Assembly: GCF_015277775.1 (NCBI RefSeq)
Contig: NZ_CP063849.1
Coordinates: forward strand, 6,215,501 to 6,279,500
Source: Paludibaculum fermentans
GTDB lineage: Bacteria; Acidobacteriota; Terriglobia; Bryobacterales; Bryobacteraceae
Length of the DNA: 64,000 nt
Reading direction: 5' to 3'
The translations under genes were made by a program, and so were the position numbers. This document shows positions 19,029 through 27,137 of this stretch, piece by piece (position 1 is the stretch's first letter; each line of letters begins with the position of its first letter). Below the pieces are notes generated by a model. It was not told the DNA's origin. It did not search any database and worked only from the letters and a program-made list of their open reading frames with translations.

Positions 19029-19316
19029 ATGGCAGCTATTGGTGTACTGACTCTCGAATTGGAACTGGTGCAGTCGCACTCGTTGAAGGACAAGCGGCAT
19101 TGGGTGCGGGGGCTGAAGGACCGGCTGCGGGCGGGGTTCAACGTGGCCGTGGCCGAGGTGGAGGATCAGAACCTGCTGAACCGGTCGGTGGTGACGGCGG
19201 TGACGGTGTCGGGGTCGCGGGAGAATGCGGCGAAGGTGCTGGAGTCGGCGGAGCGGGCGGCGGCGGCGTTTCTGGGGCCGAATCTGGTTAGCAGTGGGAT
19301 TGAGTGGTTGGAGTGA
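19029..19316 (+). CDS. ylxP: DUF503 family protein (YlxP-like)
   Basis: The 95-residue protein matches DUF503: IGVLTLELELVQSHSLKDKRHWVRGLKDRLRAGFNVAVAEVEDQNLLNRSVV, ending in a short C-terminal helix. In many bacteria this gene lies between infB and rbfA, as it does here apart from the insertion, and it is thought to take part in ribosome or RNA metabolism; the molecular role is not established. I chose ATG 19029, directly behind the infB terminator. A TTG start at 18981 would read through the hairpin and is unlikely. Confidence 0.85.
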   Translation: MAAIGVLTLELELVQSHSLKDKRHWVRGLKDRLRAGFNVAVAEVEDQNLLNRSVVTAVTVSGSRENAAKVLESAERAAAAFLGPNLVSSGIEWLE

Positions 19317-19325
19317 GGGGGGCGG

Positions 19326-19910
19326 CTATGGCCGTCGGTGCAGTGGGGGCGTCGCTTCTGCACAGGATTCGCAGCCGGATTCGCCATGGTGGATTTCCAT
19401 GGGGGCGCCTTGTCCATTGAGTACATAGTTGATCGCCTTGTTGATGGCGTAGGGTGATCCCAAGGGCCGGATGTGGCCGTAGTCGGCCCAGATACGGTCC
19501 CCCCATGTCGCCAAGTTGGCTTCTTTCAGCGCATTCGTACAGGCACGTTTGAGCTCTCCCATCGATCGTTCCGGGGTTGCTGATGTGTCCAGAATGACGT
19601 GGAGATGGGTGGATCGGATGTGAGCGGCCAGGAGCGCCCAGTTCCAGGTCTTACATGCGTTGCAGATAGTCTCCAGGATTAGCTTCCGGTGCGGTCGCTC
19701 CAGGACATATGGGCGAGATTTGGCGTTTTGCTGCCGCCATCGGACAAGGCTTTCGCTTTTGTGGATTGTGGGGTGGAGACCGTAGCCACTCCAGGTTAGT
19801 AGGACTACCACGTCATTGATGTGCGTGCTGGGCGCGATTCCTCTCAGGCTATGGATGAGGACTTCGTTGATGGATTCGGGCGCTTTCGAGATTGGGATGG
19901 TCCCCAGCAA
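19326..19910 (-). CDS. REP-associated tyrosine transposase (RAYT, Y1/HUH type)
   Basis: The product (about 194 residues from the TTG at 19910) carries the HUH motif as THLHVILD and a candidate catalytic tyrosine in AINKAINYVLNGQG, both typical of IS200-like single-strand transposases. The conserved N-terminal strand is VVVLLTWSGYGLHPTIH. RAYTs act on REP palindromes; here a REP-like array lies directly upstream of the gene. The frame stays open without a stop to an ATG at 20201 inside the array, so the start is uncertain. The extra segment translates repeat DNA and is unlikely to be functional. The gene is convergent with ylxP, 9 bp apart, and sits in the middle of a translation cluster. Confidence 0.72.
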   Translation of the reverse strand: MLGTIPISKAPESINEVLIHSLRGIAPSTHINDVVVLLTWSGYGLHPTIHKSESLVRWRQQNAKSRPYVLERPHRKLILETICNACKTWNWALLAAHIRSTHLHVILDTSATPERSMGELKRACTNALKEANLATWGDRIWADYGHIRPLGSPYAINKAINYVLNGQGAPMEIHHGESGCESCAEATPPLHRRP

Positions 19911-19937
19911 TGCCGGAGGGGATGCTGGGGGGACTGC

Positions 19938-20612
19938 GAGGTTGGAGATGTGGCGTTGGTTGAAGGTGGAGGGCGGCGTTGGAGTTGGAATAGGCCCCCG
20001 GCAATGCCGGGGGGAATGCTGGGGGAGGAGCCTGCGAGGTTGGAGATGTGGGGTTGGTTGAAGGTGGAGGGCGGCGTTGGAGTTGGAATAGGCCCCCGGC
20101 AATGCCGGGGGGAATGCTGGGGGAGGAGTCTGCGGAGGTTGGAGATGTGGCGTTGGTTGAAGGTGGAGGGCGGCGTTGGAGTTGGAATAGGCCCCCGGCA
20201 ATGCCGGGGGAATGCTGGGGGAGGAGTCTGCGAGGTTGGAGATGTGGGGTTGGTTGAAGGTGGAGGGCGGCGTTGGAGTTGGAATAGGCCCCCGGCAATG
20301 CCGGGGGGAATGCTGGGGGAGGAGTCTGCGACAGGCTATGGATGAGGACTTCGTTGATGGATTCGGGCGCTTTCGAGATTGGGATGGTCCCCAGCAATGC
20401 CGGAGGGGATGCTGGGGGGACTGCGAGGTTGGAGATGTGGCGTTGGTTGAAGGTGGAGGGCGGCGTTGGAGTTGGAATAGGCCCCCGGCAATGCCGGGGA
20501 ATGCTGGGGGAGGAGTCTGCGAGGTTGGAGATGTGGCGTTGGTTGAAGGTGGAGGGCGGCGTTGGAATTTGAATGGGCCCCCGGCGATGCCGGGGGAATG
20601 CTGGGGGAGAGG
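19938..20612. repeat. REP-like tandem array, six units of about 97 bp
   Basis: Units begin GAGGTTGGAGATGTGG at 19938, 20036, 20135, 20232, 20425 and 20521 (lengths 98, 99, 97, about 98, 96 and a truncated last one). Each contains the palindrome CCCCCGGCAATGCCGGGGG followed by AATGCTGGGGG, a REP-like core with an inverted-repeat stem. Units 4 and 5 are separated by an inserted copy of the RAYT 5' region. Unit lengths are not multiples of three, so open frames across the array are by-products of composition. Confidence 0.9.
20332..20520. repeat. Second copy of the RAYT 5' region plus one array unit
   Basis: Bases 20332-20520 repeat 19845-20035 (offset 487) with only small changes near the end. 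The first 93 bp correspond to the start of the RAYT coding region and contain a variant palindrome (CCCCAGCA ... TGCTGGGG); the rest is array unit 5. The duplication shows that the gene 5' end itself was copied within the array. Confidence 0.85.
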
Positions 20613-20722
20613 TTGGCTTGCCTGGAACGGCTGGCTGACTGGGAAGAGTTGACGTGCTTGTGGGCAGCCGCCGACTGGGAGAGATTGGGTTGTTCCCAGG
20701 CAGTTGGAGGGTTGGCGGGCTC

Positions 20723-22291
20723 CTACTCTTCTTCCTGGTAGTCAGTTTCCGTGTTGACTTCCCAGAGGTTGGATTTGTCGGTGCGGCCTTCCAGGATGTT
20801 GTCTACCGCTACCATGGCCGTCAGCATCGAGTGGTCCTGGTTGTTGTAACGGTGCATACCGTTGCGGCCTATCGGGAAGAGATTTTGCAGGGAATCCAGG
20901 TACGTGCGGAGCACTTCGAAGCGGTCGTAGGTGCCGAAATAGGCCGGGTAAGCCTTCTCTACCCGCAGGACCGTGGCGTCCAGGACATCGCTGGTTTCTA
21001 TGATGCCGATGCGGGCCAGTTCCGTTCGGGCTAACGCCTCGAGGTCCGCGTCCGGGCTGGACCAGAGCGCGTCGGTCTGGTTGCAGAAGTACTCCAGGCC
21101 CAGCCACACCGTGCCGGGATCGGCGACGAGATACGGGCTCCAGTTGTTGTAGATCTGGAGGCGGCCCACCTGCACATCGGATTCCTGAATGTAGATCCAG
21201 TTGTCGCGGATCAGCTTGCGGCCCTGCTCAGTTTCGTCGTGGATCTTGAGGGACCGGACCAGCAGGCCTACGGTGACGAAGTCGCGGTAAACGAGACCCT
21301 GGCTGACTGCCCGGACTTGTGGCGGCGGGGCGGGTGTCATGGACTCGATCAGTTCCGAGAGCGGGGCCGTGGAGAAGAAAAAGTCCGCCGGATACGACTC
21401 CGATTCACCGGTGGCCAGGTTGGTGGCCTTCACTGCGACGACTTTGCCGTCCTCCAGTGTCAGACCGTCGACGCGGCGTCCGGTGTGAATGACTCCACCC
21501 AGCTCACGAACCTTGCGGGCGGTCTCTTCCCACATCTGACCGGGGCCGAATTTGGGGTAGAGGAACTGCTCGATGAGGGAGGTTTCGGTTTTGGCGCTGG
21601 TGCCCTTCCGGCCAAACATCTTGCCCAGGGCGTGGCCGAGCACTTTGCGGACGGAGAGACCCTTGATGCGCTGCCGGCCCCAGGCGGCACTGATGGCCGA
21701 GCAGGGGACGCCCCACACCTTCTCGGTATACGACTGAAAGAACGTGCGGTAGAGTTCACGGCCGAAGCGGTTGATGAAGAAGTCCTCGAGGGACTTCTCT
21801 TCCGGCAGCGGGCGGAGGACGGTGCGCAGGTAGCTGAGGCCGATGCGGAAGGTCGCCCAGAGGCCGAGCTTCCGGATGGTGTCGACGCTGAGGGTGATGG
21901 GGTACTGGAAGAGGCGGCGGCGGAAGTAGATGCGGGACTTGCGCGGCCGCAGCAGCATGACGTTGTCTTCGCGCTCGGGATCGGGGCCGGAGCCACCGGA
22001 CTGGAGCGAGCGCCGCATGCGGTGGTAGGTGATTTCCGGGGTACCGGGCGGAAGTGCCTGGATGGGCAGCATGCGATGCCACCATTCCATGACACGGTCG
22101 GATTTGGAGAAGAAGCGGTGGCCGCCGAGATCGATGCGGTTGCCTTTGTAGTTCGCCGTGCGCGAGATGCCGCCGAAGTGTTCGCTCTTCTCCAGCACGA
22201 TGGGCTGGATGCCTGTGCGAGTCAGAAGTTCAAAGGCAGCTGTGAGTCCGGCAGGGCCGGCTCCAATGATGATTGCTTTTTTGACGTGCAT
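20723..22291 (-). CDS. FAD-dependent oxidoreductase (amine-oxidase/UDP-galactopyranose-mutase-like)
   Basis: This 522-residue flavoprotein has an N-terminal dinucleotide-binding fold ([18 protein letters not shown], then [14 protein letters not shown]). The family block [21 protein letters not shown] follows, with [24 protein letters not shown] in the middle. It resembles the NAD(P)-binding/FAD amine-oxidase superfamily that includes protoporphyrinogen oxidase and UDP-galactopyranose mutase; relatives with GGHRFFSK are often near polysaccharide genes. The substrate is not clear. I chose the ATG at 22291 where the Rossmann fold starts. It lies between the RAYT array and rbfA on the opposite strand to the translation genes, so it is part of the inserted block. 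Confidence 0.8.
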   Translation of the reverse strand: MHVKKAIIIGAGPAGLTAAFELLTRTGIQPIVLEKSEHFGGISRTANYKGNRIDLGGHRFFSKSDRVMEWWHRMLPIQALPPGTPEITYHRMRRSLQSGGSGPDPEREDNVMLLRPRKSRIYFRRRLFQYPITLSVDTIRKLGLWATFRIGLSYLRTVLRPLPEEKSLEDFFINRFGRELYRTFFQSYTEKVWGVPCSAISAAWGRQRIKGLSVRKVLGHALGKMFGRKGTSAKTETSLIEQFLYPKFGPGQMWEETARKVRELGGVIHTGRRVDGLTLEDGKVVAVKATNLATGESESYPADFFFSTAPLSELIESMTPAPPPQVRAVSQGLVYRDFVTVGLLVRSLKIHDETEQGRKLIRDNWIYIQESDVQVGRLQIYNNWSPYLVADPGTVWLGLEYFCNQTDALWSSPDADLEALARTELARIGIIETSDVLDATVLRVEKAYPAYFGTYDRFEVLRTYLDSLQNLFPIGRNGMHRYNNQDHSMLTAMVAVDNILEGRTDKSNLWEVNTETDYQEEE

Positions 22292-22457
22292 CCCCGATTG
22301 AGACGCGGACCCCTCCGAGAAGCGCGCCCATCCGACAGAATCTCTTATCATATCGGAGGAGAGGCTTTAGGCGCTGAGAATCCGCGCATTGGGCCAGCAG
22401 CCCGCGGCAGGAGTTTCGGCTAGCGAGACTTTTGCCGCAGGCTGCTAGGCTTATAGA

Positions 22458-22835
22458 GTGGATCCACTTCGTACCCGCCGCGTTGCCGAGAAGATGAGAG
22501 AGGAGTTGTCGGAGCTCATCCGGTATGAGTCCGACGACCCGCGCATTCACCAGGTGGAAGTCACCGAGGTGGTGGTGTCGCCGGACATGCGGCAGGCGGA
22601 CGTGCTGGTGGTGCTGCCGCAAAAGGCGGAGGAGCGCGTGCTGGCGCTGGCCGGGCTGGAATCGGCGAAGGGGTATTTGCGGCATCAGCTGATGCAGCGG
22701 CTGGAGTTGTTCCGGATGCCGGAGCTGCGCTTTAAATCGAACGTGGGATCGGCGCAAAGCGCTCCAATCGAAAGACTTCTGCGGCGGGTGCGGCGGGGCC
22801 GTCCGAAGGCGGACCCGGGCCCCCTGCCCGAATGA
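22458..22835 (+). CDS. rbfA: 30S ribosome-binding factor RbfA
   Basis: The 125-residue KH-like protein helps 16S rRNA 5' end maturation and cold adaptation. The family signature is seen in RTRRVAEKMREELSELIRYESDDPRI, VTEVVVSPDMRQADVLVVL and the C-terminal LRFKSNVGSAQSAPIERLL. The start is GTG at 22458. It normally follows infB or ylxP directly, but here it is about 3.1 kb away, separated by the RAYT array and an FAD oxidoreductase. It must therefore use its own promoter. Confidence 0.93.
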   Translation: MDPLRTRRVAEKMREELSELIRYESDDPRIHQVEVTEVVVSPDMRQADVLVVLPQKAEERVLALAGLESAKGYLRHQLMQRLELFRMPELRFKSNVGSAQSAPIERLLRRVRRGRPKADPGPLPE

Positions 22836-22940
22836 GCTATCGCTCATCTGCAAGAAAATAAGAGCTTTCCTTGCTCCAGCAAGGGTCTCAGTTGTAGGCT
22901 AAAATCAGGGCGCGCCGCGCGAGGCGCCCAAAACGAACCC

Positions 22941-23987
22941 GTGCAACCCACGCCCCCTGGCCGCAGCCTCAAAATCTGGTCCGTAAATATCACAAAGTGG
23001 GGCTTTTTTGCGGCTTCTGTGCTACTTCTAGTGTTAATGGCCGCATGGCCGGCAGTGGCCGGACCGGGGCCAGGATCCCTGCTGCGGTTGGAACGTTCCC
23101 TGGATTCGATGGGGACGACCTATACGATCGCCGTTTACGGAAGCGACAGGTACGCCTTGGATTCAGCGTTGGACGAAGCCTTTGAAGAGGCCCGCCGGCT
23201 GGACAACCTGTTGTCCAATTACCGGCCGGAGAGCGAGTGGAGCCGGGTGAACCGGGAGGCTCCCCAGCAGGCGGTGAAAGTATCCACCGAGATGTATCAA
23301 CTGCTGAACTCCTGTGTGGAATACAGCCGGCAGAGTGAAGGAGCGTTCGACATAACCGTCGGTCCGTTGATGAAGATCTGGGGTTTTTACAAGGGTACGG
23401 GACGCACGCCGCACAAGGCGGAGATCCGCACAGCCATGCAGCGTGTGGGTTGGCGTCATATCCACCTGGACCAGAAGGCGGGGACGGTGCGGTTTGACGA
23501 GCCGGTGGAGATCGATCCGGGCGGGATCGGCAAAGGCTATGCGGTGGACCGCATGGCTGCGATTTTGAAGAAGGATGGCGTGGCCAGCGGCATTATTACG
23601 GCTGGCCGTTCGAGTATCTACGCCATTGGCGCACCTCCGAACGAACCGCGGGGGTGGCGCGTGACGATTCCCAATCCGCGCAATCCAAAGGTCAATGCGG
23701 CCGAGTATTTTCTGAAGGACGAATCGATGTCCACATCGGGCACATCGGAGAAGTTCTTCATCGCCGGGGGCACGACATACAGCCACATCATGGATCCGCG
23801 CACGGGTTATCCGGCGCAGGGGATGTTGTCTGTATCGGTGATTGCTCCACGGACCATCGACACCGAAGCGTGGACGAAACCCTATTTCATCCTGGGCCGG
23901 CAGTGGGCCGCCCAGCACAAGCCTAAGCAGTTTCGGGTCTTCCTGTGTGAAGACAGATCGGAGATCGCATGCGTGTCCCTCCCATGA
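22941..23987 (+). CDS. apbE: ApbE-family FAD:protein FMN transferase-like protein
   Basis: The 348-residue protein has one N-terminal membrane helix (about 18-40, FFAASVLLLVLMAAWPAVA) and then the ApbE fold. The blocks visible are LDSMGTTYTIAVYG, LDNLLSNYRPESEWSRVNR, GAFDITVGPLMKIWGF and EIDPGGIGKGYAVDRM. ApbE attaches FMN to a Thr of periplasmic redox proteins using FAD and Mg. Two active-site regions are unusual: the glycine-rich loop reads ITAGRSSIYAIG, and the usual ADALATA metal-binding stretch reads TEAWTKP, with Asp to Glu and Thr to Lys. Activity may be altered. The start is GTG at 22941. It overlaps hemE by 19 bp. Confidence 0.82.
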   Translation: MQPTPPGRSLKIWSVNITKWGFFAASVLLLVLMAAWPAVAGPGPGSLLRLERSLDSMGTTYTIAVYGSDRYALDSALDEAFEEARRLDNLLSNYRPESEWSRVNREAPQQAVKVSTEMYQLLNSCVEYSRQSEGAFDITVGPLMKIWGFYKGTGRTPHKAEIRTAMQRVGWRHIHLDQKAGTVRFDEPVEIDPGGIGKGYAVDRMAAILKKDGVASGIITAGRSSIYAIGAPPNEPRGWRVTIPNPRNPKVNAAEYFLKDESMSTSGTSEKFFIAGGTTYSHIMDPRTGYPAQGMLSVSVIAPRTIDTEAWTKPYFILGRQWAAQHKPKQFRVFLCEDRSEIACVSLP

Positions 23988-25006
23988 GCAGCCGTTTTCT
24001 GGATGCCTGCCGCCGCCGTCCCACGGACGTGAGGCCGGTTTGGTTTATGCGGCAAGCCGGCCGGTATATGAAACAGTACCGGGAGATCCGAGCCAAGAAC
24101 AGCATCCTGGAGATCTGCAAACGGCCCGACCTGGCGGCGCAGGTGACACTCCAGCCCGTCGAAGTCCTGGATGTGGACGCGGCCATCATCTTCGCGGATC
24201 TGCTGCTGCCTATCGAGCCGATGGGGTTGCGGCTGAAGTTTGTCGCCGGCGAAGGTCCGCAGATCGACAATCCGATCCGCACTTCGCACGATGTAGACAC
24301 GCTATCGACGGCCAATACCGATGAACTCGGCTATGTTGGCGAGTCGATCCAGATTGTGTCGAAGGCGCTGGCCGGGAAAGTTCCGGTTATCGGTTTCGTG
24401 GGCGCTCCGTTCACGATGGCGAGCTACATGATCGAGGGCGGCGCGTCGCGCAACTTCATCAACACGAAGACGCTGATGTACCGCGACGAGACGCTGTGGC
24501 GGCGGCTGATGGGCAAGCTGGTGGACGTGCTGGGTCCGTTCGCGATGCTGCAGGTGGCGGCCGGCGCGCGTGCGATTCAGGTGTTCGACTCCTGGGTGGG
24601 CGCGTTGGGCGCGGACGACTATGTGCGGTATGTGGCTCCCTATTCGCGGGCGTTGATCGAGCGCATCCGGTCGACGGGTGTTCCGGTGATCCACTTCGGC
24701 ACGGGCGCGGCTGGCTACTTCCGCGAACTGCATGCGGCAGGCGGCGATGTGATGGGTGTCGACTGGCGCCTGAACATCGACCAGGCCTGGATGGACATCA
24801 GCTACCGCTCGGCGATTCAGGGCAACCTGGATCCGGCGGCGCTGCTGGCTCCGCTGCCTGAGCTCAAGACCAAGGTTCACGAACTGCTGAAGCGCACGGG
24901 CACGCGGCCGGGCCACATTTTCAACCTGGGCCACGGCATCCTGCCTGAGACCCCGGTGGAGAACGTGAAGGCTGTCGTGCAGATGGTCCGCGAGTTCAAG
25001 CCCTAA
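23969..25006 (+). CDS. hemE: Uroporphyrinogen decarboxylase HemE
   Basis: The 345-residue enzyme removes four acetate carboxyls of uroporphyrinogen III to give coproporphyrinogen III in heme synthesis. The signature PVWFMRQAGRYMKQYREIR lies near 23-41 (substrate Arg residues), with FADLLLPIEPMG near 95. GFVGAPFTMASYMIEGG and the C-terminal FNLGHGILPETPVENVKAVV are also present. Length is standard. The ATG at 23969 overlaps apbE; the ATG at 23984 is a good alternative. It is followed by hemG after one base. Confidence 0.95.
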   Translation: MRVPPMSSRFLDACRRRPTDVRPVWFMRQAGRYMKQYREIRAKNSILEICKRPDLAAQVTLQPVEVLDVDAAIIFADLLLPIEPMGLRLKFVAGEGPQIDNPIRTSHDVDTLSTANTDELGYVGESIQIVSKALAGKVPVIGFVGAPFTMASYMIEGGASRNFINTKTLMYRDETLWRRLMGKLVDVLGPFAMLQVAAGARAIQVFDSWVGALGADDYVRYVAPYSRALIERIRSTGVPVIHFGTGAAGYFRELHAAGGDVMGVDWRLNIDQAWMDISYRSAIQGNLDPAALLAPLPELKTKVHELLKRTGTRPGHIFNLGHGILPETPVENVKAVVQMVREFKP

Positions 25007-25007
25007 C

Positions 25008-26381
25008 GTGCGTACGGTCATCATCGGCGGCGGCATCACCGGGCTCTCGGCAGCCTATGAACTGGTGAAGGCCGGCCGCCGGCCCACGATTGTCGAGCAG
25101 CAGCCGCACCTGGGCGGCGTCATCCAGACGGATACGGTGGAAGGCTGTGTACTCGAGGGCGGTCCGGACAGTTTCCTCTCGGCCAAACCCGCGGCCAACG
25201 AACTCATCAGGGAAGTCGGGCTGGGCGACCAACTCATCAGCTCGAACGACGCGTCGCGTGTCACCTATCTGGTCAAGAATGGCCGGCTGATGGCCATGCC
25301 GGACGGGCTGATGATGATGGTGCCCACGAAGATCCTGCCGGTGGCCGTGAGTCCGCTGCTGTCGTGGGGCACGAAGATCCGCATGGGTCTCGAGTACTTT
25401 CGCAAGCCGCCCGCGCAGCCGCTGCCGGACCGCACGGTGGAAGACTTCATCCGCGATCACTACGGGCAGGAGACGGTGGACTACCTGGCCGAGCCGCTGC
25501 TGTCGGGTGTCTACGGCGGATCGGTGGCGCGGCTGAGCGTGGGCAGTGTGCTGACTCGCTTCGTCGAGCTGGAGAACCGCTATGGGAGCCTGACGCGCGG
25601 GGTTTTGGAGTCGCGCAAGAAGGCGCCCAAGGCCTCCAAACCGGCGCCGCTGTTCCAGACGCTCAAGGGCGGCCTGGCGCAGTTGACGAACGAATTGGAA
25701 CGCCGCATCGAAGGGCAGTGCGACGTCATCACCGGGCGGGCGGAGGGTGTCGAGAAGACCGAGACCGGATACCGGATCCGCGTGAATGGCGCGGCTGTCG
25801 AGAGCGAAGGGCTGATCATGGCGTGTCCCGCGTGGCAGGCGGGCGTGCTGCTGCGCGATGTGCAACAACGGCTGGCGCAGTTGCTGGAAGGTATCGAGTA
25901 TAGCTCGTCAGTGACCCTGGCGCTGGGCTACCGGCGGGCCGATTGCGGGCCGATTCCTCCGGGATTCGGGTTCCTCATCCCTTCGAAAGAACGCAAGACC
26001 CTGGTGGCGTGCACGTTCGTGGGCGCCAAGTTCCCCTTCCGGGTACCGGACTCGCACGTAGTGCTGCGGTGTTTCCTTGGCGGAGCCGGGCACGAAGAGA
26101 TACTGGATCGCGGTGACGACGACATTGTCGCCACGGTGCGCGCGGAGCTGAAGCAGTTGCTGGGCTGGGACACCAAGCCGGCTTTTGTCAGGATCCGGCG
26201 CTGGCGCAAGTCGATGGCGCAGTATACGGTGGGCCATGCGGCGCGGGTGCAGGAGATGCGCGGCCTGCTGCGCGGCCTGAACGGGCTGCACCTGGCGGGC
26301 AATGCGTATGAAGGGATTGGGATCCCCGATTGTGTACGCACGGGCCGTGCGGCGGCGCAGGCCCTTGTTCGCACCGCCTGA
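25008..26381 (+). CDS. hemG: Protoporphyrinogen oxidase (HemY/HemG type)
   Basis: The 457-residue FAD enzyme oxidises protoporphyrinogen IX, or in the coproporphyrin route coproporphyrinogen III. N-terminal FAD fold: VIIGGGITGLSAAYELVKAG, then EQQPHLGGVIQTDTVEGCVLEGGPDSFL, the PPO family start. Middle motif EPLLSGVYGGSVARLSV, C-terminal FAD-binding GLHLAGNAYEGIGIPDCVRTGRAA. The start is GTG at 25008, directly behind hemE. No ferrochelatase gene is in the window, so the branch used cannot be decided. Confidence 0.92.
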   Translation: MRTVIIGGGITGLSAAYELVKAGRRPTIVEQQPHLGGVIQTDTVEGCVLEGGPDSFLSAKPAANELIREVGLGDQLISSNDASRVTYLVKNGRLMAMPDGLMMMVPTKILPVAVSPLLSWGTKIRMGLEYFRKPPAQPLPDRTVEDFIRDHYGQETVDYLAEPLLSGVYGGSVARLSVGSVLTRFVELENRYGSLTRGVLESRKKAPKASKPAPLFQTLKGGLAQLTNELERRIEGQCDVITGRAEGVEKTETGYRIRVNGAAVESEGLIMACPAWQAGVLLRDVQQRLAQLLEGIEYSSSVTLALGYRRADCGPIPPGFGFLIPSKERKTLVACTFVGAKFPFRVPDSHVVLRCFLGGAGHEEILDRGDDDIVATVRAELKQLLGWDTKPAFVRIRRWRKSMAQYTVGHAARVQEMRGLLRGLNGLHLAGNAYEGIGIPDCVRTGRAAAQALVRTA

Positions 26382-26448
26382 AGTTTACGCCTAAGATACG
26401 TCCTCCAGGCCTCGCGACCGGCCGTGGGCGTTGCTACCATCAACACAT

Positions 26449-27120
26449 ATGAAGAAGTTTTTACTTGCTGTTCTCGCCGCTTCCACGGTCTGGGCCGGTG
26501 AAGCGGAGGATAAGCGGTTGCAGGAAGCCTCGACGGTCCTCGGCGAAATCATGTCGACGGGCGACAAGGCGATTCCCCAGGACCTGTTTTCGAAGGCACA
26601 GTGCGCAGTGATTGTACCCGCCATGAAGAAGGGCGGATTCATTCTCGGCGCGAAGTATGGGCGCGGTTTTGCGGCTTGCCGGGAGGCGGACGGGAAGGGC
26701 TGGACGGCTCCGGTGGGCGTGCGTGTAGAGGGTGGCAGTGTCGGGTTCCAGATCGGCGGCGCGGAGAGCGACGTGATCATGCTGGTGATGAGCCAGAAGG
26801 GCATGGAGCGCCTGCTGGCGAGCAAGTTCACCCTGGGCGGTGAAGCGACGGTGGCGGCTGGTCCGGTGGGCCGCGATACGACGGCGCAGACGGATGCGTC
26901 GATGCGGGCCGAGATCCTGTCGTGGTCGCGGTCGCGCGGTGTGTTCGGCGGTATCGCGCTGCAGGGTGCGACCCTGCGGGCGGATGAGGATGTGGATACG
27001 GCGCTTTACGGCTCCGGTGTCGATCGCAAGTCCGTGCTGCAGGGCAAGAAGCCTGTGCCGCCGGCTGCGAAGGGCCTGGTCGACCTGTTGAACAAGTATT
27101 CCGCCTACAAGGGAAACTAA
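26449..27120 (+). CDS. Secreted SYLF-domain (Ysc84/DUF500-like) lipid-binding protein
   Basis: This 223-residue protein has a signal peptide (MKKFLLAVLAASTVWA). The SYLF domain follows: ASTVLGEIMSTGDKAIPQDLFSKAQCAVIVPAMKKGGFILGAKYGRG near the start and SWSRSRGVFGGIALQGATLRADED near residue 160. SYLF proteins bind phosphoinositides in eukaryotes; bacterial members are secreted or periplasmic and of unknown role. I chose ATG 26449 because it starts the signal peptide. It is convergent with the following Gfo/Idh/MocA gene and stands alone. Confidence 0.85.
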   Translation: MKKFLLAVLAASTVWAGEAEDKRLQEASTVLGEIMSTGDKAIPQDLFSKAQCAVIVPAMKKGGFILGAKYGRGFAACREADGKGWTAPVGVRVEGGSVGFQIGGAESDVIMLVMSQKGMERLLASKFTLGGEATVAAGPVGRDTTAQTDASMRAEILSWSRSRGVFGGIALQGATLRADEDVDTALYGSGVDRKSVLQGKKPVPPAAKGLVDLLNKYSAYKGN

Positions 27121-27137
27121 GCGGTTCGCGCGGCGGC

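Noticed and set aside
19938-20612. CRISPR array
   Set aside because: The ~97-bp units are repeated as a whole; there are no unique spacers between short repeats and no cas genes.
19821-20652. Long open frames on both strands through the REP-like array (for example 19821-20345 plus and 20212-20652 plus)
   Set aside because: Unit lengths of 96-99 bp shift the frame from unit to unit and the translations are repeated low-complexity peptides; they follow from GC-rich repeat DNA without stops.
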